From NCBI GenBank assembly GCA_964602595.1, contig CAZRRO010000004.1, positions 1-64,000 on the forward strand: a stretch of DNA of 64,000 nt, given 5' to 3'. The translations under genes and the position numbers were made by a program. This stretch comes from CAIWAH01 sp964602595 (lineage in GTDB: Bacteria > Verrucomicrobiota > Verrucomicrobiia > Limisphaerales > UBA9464). The notes under the pieces were generated by a model. It saw only the letters and a list, made by a program, of their open reading frames with translations, was not told the origin of the DNA and did no database searches. Below are positions 7,468 to 16,118 of this stretch, piece by piece; position 1 is the stretch's first letter, and each line of letters opens with the position of its first letter.

Positions 7468-9369
7468 TCAACGGGGGGCACCGTCTCGGGCGCGGGCGAT
7501 GGCGAAGTCCAGCAGTTCCTGTGAGCGGAAGAAGCCCTCGAACATGTTGTGTCCCTGACCGGGGAGGACGACAAGCTTCACCGCGGTCGCTGCGCCGGCT
7601 TCGCCATACTTGGCGGCGAAGGCGCCCGAATTCGCCGGGAGCGGCACCACGGTGTCCACGTCGCCATGCAGCAGGAAACCGGGCACGCGCGCGGCGGCCA
7701 GCGTGCCGGCCCGTTCCACGGGGTTGAACTCTGCCGAGCGGGCGCCGAGTTCCGCCGGGGTCAGTCCGTAGGCCGGGGCCGCGCGGTCGAGGCCGGGATA
7801 CGAGCGGAAGTCGAACACCGGATAGATGCCGGCGATGCCCGCGACGCGGTCCGGATGGGCGGCGGCCCAACTGCCCAGCATGAGTCCGCCGCGGCTACGG
7901 GCGAGCACGCATGGTTTGGCGGCGAACCCGTGGCGCGCGGCCAGTTCCCGATATAACGCGGCAATGACCCCATGACTGCCCGGACTGCCGTAGGCTTCGC
8001 CCAAGTCCACACCGGCCACCGCCACGCCGTCGGCGAGGAAACGCTCGTGCATCCAGCGTTCCGCCTCGTCCGGATACGGCGGCAGCGTGGGCGCGTAGAG
8101 CACCCACGGTTGCGGATGGGTTCGTAGCGTGGCCGGCGGCAGGAACACGAACGCCGGCCGCCCCGCGACGGAGAAGTTCTCCGTGCCGGGCAGATTGAGC
8201 CGCGTGGCCGGACTGACCGGACCGGCGGCAGCCAGTTGCCAGCCCAACCAAGGTGTCACCTTCTCCGCCCACTTCGTGCCGTGGACGCGCTGGCCCTTTC
8301 CGCTGAAGTGGACACCCTTGCCGCCGCCGTCGCGGAGGTCGCCGACGAGCGCATCGGTGTCGGGTCCTTCGAGGGCGAGCCCGTCGCGCCAGAGCGCGGC
8401 CTGGGCGGCACGCAAGTCCGGCGAACCCGGATCATCGGGCGTGTGATAGCTGACTTGGGCGACGAACCACGGAATCTCCCAGCCGGCGTCGCGACTCGAC
8501 TCGGCGATGAGTTGGGCGAGGAACTTCCGGTAAAGCTCGCCCGGCAGCGTGCGCGCCGGGTCGGGCTGGTTGGCATCGGACTCGCCCTGGTGCCAGAGGA
8601 CGGCCCGGAAGCCGTTCGTCCTGAGCTGCCGCAGCCGGGCGGTCAGGTTGGCGAAGAGCGCGCCGGAGCTTTCCCATTCACCGGACGGGAGCTGCCGGAC
8701 GTTGCCCGTGAGCGTGGGCGGTTGGCGGAATCGCGTCTCGCGAGGCAGCCATTCCCGCACGCTCGTCGCGCCGACGCTGACCGCCACCAGACCGACCGGC
8801 ACCTGGAAGCGCGTCGTCAGCGCATCGCCGAACGGCGGCAGGAAACTCCCGCCTCCGCCCGAGGCGCCCGGCTGCGGATCGCGGGCCGGCTGCCATTGGG
8901 TTCCTGAAAACGCCACGACCTGATCGCTGGTGGGCGAGAGTTTCTCCTCGCCGTGGTTCGCCGAGTTCGACTGGCCCGCCACCACGAAGACCTCGCCCAC
9001 GCCGACATGCGCAACGTTGGTTTCCGCCAGGGTCACGCCGTTCTGCACGGCCCGCAGATTGAGCTGATACCAGCCGCCGGACGGCGCCGTAAACTCGCCG
9101 GCGAAGCTCTTCCCGTCAGCGCCCAGATCAGCGACCCAACGCCAGGCGCGGTCGGCACGGGCACCGGTCAACTGGACCTCCACGGACACCTTTCCCGCCG
9201 GCGCATCAATGAGTTGCCCCGCGACGCGAACGACGCCCCGCTCGGCCGTGGCGCGCTGGAACACCTGGAAGTCGCCGGGAGCGGCCAGTTCGAGTGAAGG
9301 CGCAGCCCATCCCCGGATCGCCAGGCCGATGACTGCTGCAATGATGAGCTTCATGACGGGCGAGATCAT
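7468..9369 (-). CDS. Exported sialate O-acetylesterase-like (SGNH) domain fused to an alpha/beta hydrolase
   Basis: 633 aa. The start overlaps the upstream stop as ATGA; a second ATG five codons later begins the signal peptide (MKLIIAAVIGLAIRGWA). Residues about 30-120 form a beta-rich domain. The SGNH part follows, with block I GQSNS near 135 and a late LWHQGESD motif near 265. A second hydrolase domain begins around 390: it has ARSRGG as a variant nucleophile elbow, HGDVDT with the acid residue, and GQGHNMF with the catalytic histidine. Substrate is probably acylated carbohydrate, deacetylated and hydrolysed outside the cytoplasm. Two catalytic units in one chain are notable. Last gene of the long minus-strand operon. 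Confidence 0.85.
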   Translation of the reverse strand: MISPVMKLIIAAVIGLAIRGWAAPSLELAAPGDFQVFQRATAERGVVRVAGQLIDAPAGKVSVEVQLTGARADRAWRWVADLGADGKSFAGEFTAPSGGWYQLNLRAVQNGVTLAETNVAHVGVGEVFVVAGQSNSANHGEEKLSPTSDQVVAFSGTQWQPARDPQPGASGGGGSFLPPFGDALTTRFQVPVGLVAVSVGATSVREWLPRETRFRQPPTLTGNVRQLPSGEWESSGALFANLTARLRQLRTNGFRAVLWHQGESDANQPDPARTLPGELYRKFLAQLIAESSRDAGWEIPWFVAQVSYHTPDDPGSPDLRAAQAALWRDGLALEGPDTDALVGDLRDGGGKGVHFSGKGQRVHGTKWAEKVTPWLGWQLAAAGPVSPATRLNLPGTENFSVAGRPAFVFLPPATLRTHPQPWVLYAPTLPPYPDEAERWMHERFLADGVAVAGVDLGEAYGSPGSHGVIAALYRELAARHGFAAKPCVLARSRGGLMLGSWAAAHPDRVAGIAGIYPVFDFRSYPGLDRAAPAYGLTPAELGARSAEFNPVERAGTLAAARVPGFLLHGDVDTVVPLPANSGAFAAKYGEAGAATAVKLVVLPGQGHNMFEGFFRSQELLDFAIARARDGAPR

Positions 9370-10469
9370 TCGACAACGACCACTCGCGGGCCAAGCACGT
9401 CGAGTTTAGGCCGAAGGCCAAGACCCGGCGCCTTCGAGGCGGCCATGCGACCGTTCACGCGTTGCGGCGCACCATCGGCGGTGCTGACGGTGACGTAGCT
9501 GTTGAAGTCAGTCGTGCTGAACAGGAACTCCGTGGGCGTGCTGTGCGCGAGATGCGCGATGGCGGCAGTCGCGATGTCGCCGCCCCAGGAATCTTCCAGC
9601 GTCAGCCCGATGCCCATGCTCACGCAGAGATCTCTGGCCTGTTTGATCTTCGTGAGACCGCCGAGCTTGCTGATTTTCAGGTTCACCACGTCCATCGCGA
9701 GATCCGACTTCGCGCGCAGCAGGATGCCGAGGTCGTCGATGTTTTCATCCAACACGAACGGATGCGGAATCTGGCGGCGCACGGCGAGGCATTCCTCGTA
9801 GGTCAGGCACGGTTGCTCGATGTAAACATCCACGTCGCGGACGGCCTTCGCGATGCGCACGGCTTCGTGCTGAACCCAGCCGGTGTTCGCGTCGGCCACG
9901 AGGCGGTCACCGGGCTGAAGCTTCGCGGCGACGGCGAAGATGCGCGCGATGTCCGTGTCCGGATCACCGCCGACCTTGAGCTGGAAACGGCGATAACCTT
10001 CCGCGCGATAGCCCGCGACCTTCGCCGCCATCTGCTCCGGCGACTCCTGTGATATCGCGCGGTAGAGATGGATGTCCTCGCCATAACGTCCGCCGAGCAA
10101 TTCGCACACGGGCAGACCGCTTGCCTGGCCGAGGATGTCCCAGCAGGCGATGTCGATGCCGCTCTTCACATACGGATGGCCCTTCAGCGCGGCGTCCATC
10201 TTGCGATTCAGCTTCACGAGCTGCCGGGGATCTTCGCCGAGCAGGTGTGGTCCCAACTCGCGCAATCCGGCGCGCACGCCTTCTGCGTATGCGGGCAGAT
10301 AGAACGGCCCGAGCGGACAAACCTCACCGTAGCCGACGAGGCCGGTGTCGGTCTCGACGCCGACGATGGTGCTGTCGAAGACGGTGACGGATTTGCCGCC
10401 GGACCATTTGTAGGTGGTTTCGTGCAACGGGAGTTCAACGCGATGGGCAAAGATGCGGACGATTTTCAT
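9366..10469 (-). CDS. Enolase-superfamily dehydratase, probably cis-3-hydroxy-L-proline dehydratase
   Basis: 367 aa mandelate racemase/muconate-lactonising-type enzyme. Likely catalytic residues are K165 (QLKVGG), the metal ligands D193 (VADANTG), E218 (YIEQP) and D241/E242 (LDEN), and K265/K268 (LKISK). The N-terminal capping domain contains WSGG and the stretch GYGEVCPLGP, which resembles cis-3-hydroxy-L-proline dehydratases more than racemases. The product would be delta-1-pyrroline-2-carboxylate. No signal peptide, so it is cytoplasmic, unlike most proteins of the operon. It starts 39 nt after the ThuA-like gene, the only non-overlapping junction of the operon, and its stop overlaps the next start (ATGA). 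Other enolase-superfamily dehydratase activities remain possible. Confidence 0.8.
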   Translation of the reverse strand: MKIVRIFAHRVELPLHETTYKWSGGKSVTVFDSTIVGVETDTGLVGYGEVCPLGPFYLPAYAEGVRAGLRELGPHLLGEDPRQLVKLNRKMDAALKGHPYVKSGIDIACWDILGQASGLPVCELLGGRYGEDIHLYRAISQESPEQMAAKVAGYRAEGYRRFQLKVGGDPDTDIARIFAVAAKLQPGDRLVADANTGWVQHEAVRIAKAVRDVDVYIEQPCLTYEECLAVRRQIPHPFVLDENIDDLGILLRAKSDLAMDVVNLKISKLGGLTKIKQARDLCVSMGIGLTLEDSWGGDIATAAIAHLAHSTPTEFLFSTTDFNSYVTVSTADGAPQRVNGRMAASKAPGLGLRPKLDVLGPRVVVVE

Positions 10470-10508
10470 TGGTAAAGGTGGGGGGCGACATCAACGGGCT
10501 GTTTTCGG

Positions 10509-11537
10509 TCATTTGTAGGCCGAGACCGGTTTCGGGACGACGCGCAGTCCCGGGTAATCGAAACCACTGCCGAGCGGCCGGTAGTCTCCAACGATCTCAA
10601 CGCTGCGAGTGGCGCTGATGGCAGCTTCTAGGCCCATGCCCCAGAAGGCGGCGTTGATGATCAGGCGACGCAGACCGGCGCTCTTCAAATCGGTGGCGCT
10701 GCCCATCGTGGAGTGGAAGACGCGGGCGGTTTTGCCGCCGCTGGTCTGCCAGTGTTTCACCCACGCCACCGGCAGCGGTTCGAGCTCCTCATTTAGCGGG
10801 TCATCGGACCGGCGGCCCAGGAGCGGCTGCCCCCAGACGAGCGCGGTGCATCCCGGCGGCAGGCTCGTGCCTTCCTGGTAGGTTCGATAGACGTCGGAGT
10901 CACCCCAGATGTCGGTGACGCCGGCGAGCACGGGATGGCGCTTCTGTTCTTCGACGATTCTGCCGCGGGTGGAGTCTGCCATCCAGCGTCCGTGGTGGTT
11001 CAGGAACGTGCCACCAAGCACGTCCTCACCCCAGCGCACTTGCTTGCCGTTGAGCTTGTAGGGCAGTGGGACGTTGAAGCCGTGATTCGCGGTGCGGAGC
11101 GCGATGATGGGTTTGCCGGAATCCACATACTTTACGATGTGCTCCAACTCGGGCTTCGGCAGCGTGAGCAGACGCGTGAAGAAAACGACGAGATCGGCGG
11201 AGGCGAGGTGTTCGAGGCCGGGGATGTGGTGTGGTCGGAACTCGGCCTCTTTTCCCTTTTCGGGATACACCGGCATGGTTGGGTCCACCTCACCGCGTTC
11301 GTTCACGCCGAAGAGCACGGTGCAGTCGAACCCGTGACGCACGCTGAGAATCTTCGCCATCATGGGCATCGCCTGCTCGCTGCGATATTCCTGGTCGGCC
11401 GCGATCAGGACGATGTGTTTGCCTTTTCCGGGACCGTCACCGCCGGGATAGGTCAGCCACTGGGGATTCTCCGGCACGGGATGCGCGAGAGTGCGGCTGC
11501 CGCACGCAAGGATGGCACTGAGGAGGATCGCTTTCAT
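10509..11537 (-). CDS. Exported ThuA-like domain protein
   Basis: 342 aa with a signal peptide (MKAILLSAILACGSRTLA). The class I glutamine-amidotransferase-like ThuA fold is visible from HIVLIAADQEYRSEQ through SADLVVFFTRLL and GKPIIALRTANHGF to the C-terminal FHSTMGSATDL. In PVC bacteria such domains are common in secreted sugar-related clusters, but the reaction is not established. The start codon overlaps the stop of the next gene downstream as ATGA at 11534-11537, so the two are translationally coupled. Confidence 0.82.
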   Translation of the reverse strand: MKAILLSAILACGSRTLAHPVPENPQWLTYPGGDGPGKGKHIVLIAADQEYRSEQAMPMMAKILSVRHGFDCTVLFGVNERGEVDPTMPVYPEKGKEAEFRPHHIPGLEHLASADLVVFFTRLLTLPKPELEHIVKYVDSGKPIIALRTANHGFNVPLPYKLNGKQVRWGEDVLGGTFLNHHGRWMADSTRGRIVEEQKRHPVLAGVTDIWGDSDVYRTYQEGTSLPPGCTALVWGQPLLGRRSDDPLNEELEPLPVAWVKHWQTSGGKTARVFHSTMGSATDLKSAGLRRLIINAAFWGMGLEAAISATRSVEIVGDYRPLGSGFDYPGLRVVPKPVSAYK

Positions 11538-12427
11538 TTCGTGACCGGCACGCCCCAGAGGGTTCCGAGCAGCGTGAACATTTCGGGATCGTGCTGCTTC
11601 AGTTCGGCGCGGGTGAAGGGGAAGAAGTCGTTGCGCGTGAAATAGGCTTCGGTGGCCTCGGCGAAATACTCCATCAGGCTGGTCAAGGCGTAGGCACGTT
11701 CGAAAGTGTTGGCCCGGCCGTTGCCTTCCCCGAAGGACCGTTCAACGCGCTCGTAGCGGCCGCCGGCTTTGGCACGCTCGTAGGCGGCCTTGACGGCGGT
11801 GTTGTCGAATCCATCCGCGAGCACCCGGTGGTGGTAGGCGTGGGCCAGTTCGTGCAGGGCGAAGTTCGGCGTGCGCCGCATCTCCGCCGCAAAGTCATGC
11901 ACGCCGGAAAACTCAACGCCGCGCGCCATTGCCGGGTCGCGCCCGTTGGCACGGAGCCAACCCGTCTCAGGATGAAACTCCGCGCCGCTACGGCCCGGTT
12001 GGTAGGCGGGGGAAAAGTAAAGCGGCACCTTCCTCAGTTCGGCCACGGCGGGCGCCGGCAGTTCGCGCACAATCTCGTCGAGCATCTTCTTCAGTCCGGC
12101 AAGGGCACGGGCAGTGTTTTCCGCCTCAGTCTCAAGCAACTTCCTGTGGATGTGAACCTGCCAACCGGAAACGTCGCGAGTCTCGCGCGGAACGACAGTG
12201 CGCTCGGGAGGCTGTGGTTCGGCGGCGCGGACCGTGGTGAGGTTCGTCAGCATCACGAACAGGCTTGCGAGGGCGAAGCGGAGGATTGGAGGTGCGAGCG
12301 GGTTCACGGCTCGGAATGCCCGTGCAAGCGGAGCAGGCGCCGCGTGCCCGCCCAATGAGTCGCGGTTGCTTCCTGCACTGTGCTTGCCGTTCGATAGCCG
12401 CTGAACCGCTGTGCTTCGTGCCGTCAT
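11534..12427 (-). CDS. Exported zinc-metallopeptidase-like protein (HELAH motif)
   Basis: 297 aa from the ATG at 12427, which overlaps the upstream stop (ATGA) like its operon neighbours. A GTG at 12307 is an alternative: it would put the start right at a hydrophobic signal sequence (LRFALASLFVMLTNL), and the preceding 40 residues are low in character. The core has HELAHAYHH, an HExxH zinc site, followed about 65 residues later by LMEYFAEATEAYF, which could supply the third ligand. The same arrangement occurs in the N-terminal part of the large fusion protein of this operon (HELAHNIHL ... HHEYFAEG), so the two are probably paralogues. Peptidase activity is plausible but undemonstrated. Confidence 0.72.
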   Translation of the reverse strand: MTARSTAVQRLSNGKHSAGSNRDSLGGHAAPAPLARAFRAVNPLAPPILRFALASLFVMLTNLTTVRAAEPQPPERTVVPRETRDVSGWQVHIHRKLLETEAENTARALAGLKKMLDEIVRELPAPAVAELRKVPLYFSPAYQPGRSGAEFHPETGWLRANGRDPAMARGVEFSGVHDFAAEMRRTPNFALHELAHAYHHRVLADGFDNTAVKAAYERAKAGGRYERVERSFGEGNGRANTFERAYALTSLMEYFAEATEAYFTRNDFFPFTRAELKQHDPEMFTLLGTLWGVPVTK

Positions 12428-13899
12428 TTCGGGATTTCGTTCAGCGTGTAGTAGGCGCGGTCGTGCAGCAGCGATTCGCCGTCCCGGGATTTGAACTCCA
12501 GCAGGTGGAAGTCGTGAACGTGTCCTTGCACGAGGCCCTTCACCCGCAGCCGCACGCTGCTGCCGTCCGCCGCGACCTCGGCGGCGGTAACGGTAGGGCG
12601 GGTGTGGTCCACCTCGGGACTCCCATAGCCCTCCTGGTAAATGTGAGTGTAGGTTTGGAGCGAATAGCTCTCCGGACGGCCGGCGATTGCTGTATCGACG
12701 GGGCGGGTGAAACGCACCACGAAGCCGTCCGGTTGCGCCCGGATGTCGAGGATCTCGAACGGCGTCTGGCCGGTCCAATCGAGGCGTTGGAGCAGGTTGT
12801 CCTTCATGCCGCGCACGGGCCAGCCGCGGTTCGTGCCGCCGGCGATCAGTTTCCCATCCGGCGTGAAGTGCACGGCCAGGATCCCCATGCCCAACCCCTC
12901 GCGGAAGGGATAACACGCGCCCTGCCACACGCCGTTGACCTGTTCGGTTGTCGCCCGCATCACGACGCACAGCGAATAGTCGCCGACGAAGATCTGGTTC
13001 TCAAACGGCCCGAACTTCCCGCCCGCACGGCAGACTTCGAACGCGGAAATCGAGCGGCCCATCTTCTTGTAAGGGAACACCACGGCGTAAGGAACGAGTT
13101 CTTTCACCCGCTTGCGCTCCGTCTCCAGGCGCGACGGTGAATTCGGCATCACCGGTGACGCGCCCATGTTCGTCGCAAACGGATACCAGTTGAAGCTGAT
13201 GGGATGGCCCATGAAGCCGCCGGGCTTGAGATGCTTGAGCGAACACGAGCCGTTCCACGGCCCCTGGCTTTCCACGTAGAACATCTCGCCGTGCTCGTTT
13301 GGCCCCACGCCGAGCGGACTGCGGAGGCCGCTGCACAGCGGGATGGTTCTTCCGTCGGGCGTGATTTTCAGCGCCCAGCCCCGGAAGAGTTCCTTCGAGT
13401 GGTAGGATTCGGACAGGCCCAGCGCCACGTAGAGATTCCCGGCCGTATCAAACTTCGAGCCGAGCGCGAACTCGTGATAGTGGCCGAAGCCCCACGCGTC
13501 GCTCACCGTGTCGTAGCGATCCGCGCGCCCATCGCCGTTCGTGTCGGCGATGCGCGTGACCTCGGTCGCATGCGTGGCGTAGAAGGCGCCGTCGTGCCAG
13601 GCCAGCCCCAGCACTTCATCCAGCCCGCTGGCGAAGGTGCTCGCCTTTGGACTCGGGCTTTCATCGCCGACGCCGCTGAACAGCAGGATTTCCCCACGCC
13701 GCGTCCCGACCGCCAGCCGTCCATCCGGCAGGGAAACGAAACTGCCGGCCTCCAGATACACGCCCTCGGGCATCGGCACATTGACCAACCGGTAATAGGC
13801 CGCCTCCCGTTCTGCCGTGCCCCACGTGTCACCAAACTCCTCGGCGGCGGTGACGACGAGCGGGAGCAGACAAAGTGAGGTGAAAAGACGAAGAGTCAT
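12424..13899 (-). CDS. Exported sorbosone/glucose-dehydrogenase-like beta-propeller
   Basis: 491 aa with a signal peptide (MTLRLFTSLCLLPLVVTA). The sequence shows propeller-like strands: LPDGRLAVGTRRGEILLF, a DTNGDGRAD calcium-loop-like motif, KFDTAGNLYVALG, and HFTPDGKLIAGGTNRG. These are typical of the PQQ-type sorbosone dehydrogenase-like proteins of planctomycetes and verrucomicrobia. The C-terminal ~120 residues are beta-rich and may be a separate domain. It follows the multi-heme protein gene with an ATGA overlap, so an electron-transfer partnership is reasonable. I could not identify quinone-binding residues, and the substrate is unknown. Confidence 0.75.
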   Translation of the reverse strand: MTLRLFTSLCLLPLVVTAAEEFGDTWGTAEREAAYYRLVNVPMPEGVYLEAGSFVSLPDGRLAVGTRRGEILLFSGVGDESPSPKASTFASGLDEVLGLAWHDGAFYATHATEVTRIADTNGDGRADRYDTVSDAWGFGHYHEFALGSKFDTAGNLYVALGLSESYHSKELFRGWALKITPDGRTIPLCSGLRSPLGVGPNEHGEMFYVESQGPWNGSCSLKHLKPGGFMGHPISFNWYPFATNMGASPVMPNSPSRLETERKRVKELVPYAVVFPYKKMGRSISAFEVCRAGGKFGPFENQIFVGDYSLCVVMRATTEQVNGVWQGACYPFREGLGMGILAVHFTPDGKLIAGGTNRGWPVRGMKDNLLQRLDWTGQTPFEILDIRAQPDGFVVRFTRPVDTAIAGRPESYSLQTYTHIYQEGYGSPEVDHTRPTVTAAEVAADGSSVRLRVKGLVQGHVHDFHLLEFKSRDGESLLHDRAYYTLNEIPK

Positions 13900-16118
13900 G
13901 GCTTGGCGTTAAGCTCGTATTCGAGTTTCAACTCGCCGCCGGCCACCGGCAGCAGGAGTTCCTTTGCGTCTCCCGCACCTCGCACCGTGCCCGGCGCGGA
14001 AAGGCGCACGACCAGCCCCCTGCCCACGGCAAACTCATTCGCGCCGCGTGGCTCGATGGACTTGTCGGCGGCGACCCGCAAGTGCAGTCCGGCGGGCGGG
14101 ACGGCAGGAAACTTCAGCGTGCGCTCAAGGTGTGGGCGGCCCGAAGTCTCACCTCGTTCCCGGAAGAAGTCCTCCACCGCAAGGCCGTCCACGACATAGC
14201 GGAACGTCGGGCGTTGCCGGTCGTCGAGCGTGTAGCCCTTGAACGAGGACGACCGGGGACGCGGCGTGGGATCGAGGGCCGGCCAAGGCGTGGCCGGTGT
14301 GGCGAGAACGGCGAAAGCCGGGCCGGGCGGAAACGTGACGGTGTCCCGGCCGAGGATGCGTGCCTGTCCAGCACCTTGGCCACGCCAGATCCCAGACGCT
14401 TCGATGAACCCGCCGCTCCACACGGACGCGAGCCGCATCTGCTCCGCGTCGAAGGAGAGGTTGATGCCGCCGGGATAGCCGACTCCGATGCCGCGCTTGC
14501 CGATGCCGGGAAAGGCCCGGCGAATGATGACGGCTTCGTCCTTCACCGTGACGATGAGCGGCTCCAGCACAAAGCCGGCCGGTTCAGCCGCGTCCGGTCC
14601 CTGCTCCAGATATTGCCAGAGGGCGTCACGCTGCCGGCCCGGATCGCCGCCGAGCAGGTCGGGCAGCGGCGATATTCCGTCCGGCCAGAACGCCGGCATG
14701 ATGGTCAGCGGCGAGAATTGTTGGGGCTGGGCCAGGTAGTGATGGAACCAGTTTTCCTCCAAACGCTCCGCCATTGTCATCAGGTCCAGTGCGCGGATGG
14801 TCCCGGCGGCCTTCTCGCGGAAGGTGTGGCAGGCAACGCAGTTCAGTCCCTTGCTACCCGCGAGTTCACGGCCGACCTGATGCGGTTTCTCGTCCGGCGC
14901 AACGCGGGTGAACCTGGCCGGCGGCAGCGTGTCGAGCGCCTTCAGTCTTTCTGCGAGCGGTCCGGCGTTGGCCGTGCCGAACTTCGGCATGCGCGTGTTC
15001 AGATACGGTCGGGCGGACGCGCCGTTTGCGATGACTTCGTGCAGCCACCTCGCCTTGAGCTTGGCACCCACGCCGGTCAGTGCTGGCGGCAGGCGGCCCT
15101 GGTCGCCGAGGTTTTCGTCTTTGCCGGTGAAATACTCACTGCGGTTCGCCGCGGCGCCGCCCGCTCCGTCACGCTGATGGCAGGCAAGGCAGTTCAACCG
15201 CGTCAGGGCGAGCGCTACCAACTCGGCCGGAGTTCGGTTCCGCGCTTCGTCCGAAATCGCCGCCCGCAGCGAGGCGCGTTGGCGTTCCGTGAGCGGATAT
15301 CGGGGCCCGGAGCCGGGCTTGTCCGAAAGGCAGCCTTCGGCCGGACGCAGCTTGCTGAAGGCCGTGAGCACCGGAGGGGCGACGGGTTCGCCAGTGCGAT
15401 GACAGGCGTGGCAACGATAGTCGGTGAACAGCCGTTTCCCGCGCGCGGCCAGTGCCGGTTCCGGGAGAAATGGGGGCGGCAGCGCCATTTGGTCGCGCAG
15501 CAGGTAGCTCGCAAGGTCCACCGCCCCGGTGCGCCCGAGGTGACTGTCCGGCATCCGACCGCCCGGGCGCACCTCCAGCGGGCGTTCGAGGAAGGCCGCG
15601 AGACTCGCGACGGAATACTTCTCCGCCAACGCCCCGAGCGGCACCGATCCGCCAACTGACTTCTCCGGCGAATGGCAGGCCACGCAGCCGACCGAGTGAT
15701 ATAGCGTTGCGCCCCGCTCCGCCGCGTCCGGGGTTGGCAGCCCTGAAGCCATCGGCCGGCCCAGCGACGCGAGGTAATGCGCCAGCGCGTTCGCCGCGTC
15801 TTCGCGCTCGGCGTCCGGAAGATGCGCGAGCATGTCGGGCATCGTCGTTCCCGGCTTCACCACCGAGGGCGCCGCGAGAAACCGCCGCAGATGCGCGCCG
15901 TTGGCCCGCGCGCCGATGGCCGACAGGTCCGGTCCCGGTTTTGCGGCGAACGCCGACTGTCCGCTCGGGTGACAGGCGGTGCAGCCGAGTTCGCCCGCCA
16001 GCACCGCCCCCGCGAGCGGTTCGGTGCCCTCCCGTTCCAGTCCGGCGACGAAAGGTGGTTCGGCACGAACCAGTCCGACCAGGACCAGTGTGCAAACAAT
16101 CCGCAGAACTGCCTTCAT
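13896..16118 (-). CDS. Exported penta-heme c-type cytochrome protein
   Basis: 740 aa with a signal peptide (MKAVLRIVCTLVLVGLVRA). Five CxxCH motifs are visible: C46 (CTACH), C145 (CVACH), C236 (CHACH), C310 (CLACH) and one near 425 (CVACH). They are spaced roughly 75-115 residues apart, suggesting consecutive cytochrome c domains with distal methionines (for example TTMPDML). The last ~250 residues have no heme motif and look beta-rich. The start and stop codons overlap both neighbours by 4 nt. It probably accepts electrons from the propeller protein encoded next, or acts as an exported oxidoreductase. The partner is inferred. Confidence 0.85.
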   Translation of the reverse strand: MKAVLRIVCTLVLVGLVRAEPPFVAGLEREGTEPLAGAVLAGELGCTACHPSGQSAFAAKPGPDLSAIGARANGAHLRRFLAAPSVVKPGTTMPDMLAHLPDAEREDAANALAHYLASLGRPMASGLPTPDAAERGATLYHSVGCVACHSPEKSVGGSVPLGALAEKYSVASLAAFLERPLEVRPGGRMPDSHLGRTGAVDLASYLLRDQMALPPPFLPEPALAARGKRLFTDYRCHACHRTGEPVAPPVLTAFSKLRPAEGCLSDKPGSGPRYPLTERQRASLRAAISDEARNRTPAELVALALTRLNCLACHQRDGAGGAAANRSEYFTGKDENLGDQGRLPPALTGVGAKLKARWLHEVIANGASARPYLNTRMPKFGTANAGPLAERLKALDTLPPARFTRVAPDEKPHQVGRELAGSKGLNCVACHTFREKAAGTIRALDLMTMAERLEENWFHHYLAQPQQFSPLTIMPAFWPDGISPLPDLLGGDPGRQRDALWQYLEQGPDAAEPAGFVLEPLIVTVKDEAVIIRRAFPGIGKRGIGVGYPGGINLSFDAEQMRLASVWSGGFIEASGIWRGQGAGQARILGRDTVTFPPGPAFAVLATPATPWPALDPTPRPRSSSFKGYTLDDRQRPTFRYVVDGLAVEDFFRERGETSGRPHLERTLKFPAVPPAGLHLRVAADKSIEPRGANEFAVGRGLVVRLSAPGTVRGAGDAKELLLPVAGGELKLEYELNAKP

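Noticed and set aside
12425..12970. Upstream extension of the HELAH protein gene to 12970
   Set aside because: The extension is antisense-like, Arg-rich and lies in another frame over the preceding propeller gene. The ATGA start at 12427 or GTG at 12307 is more credible.
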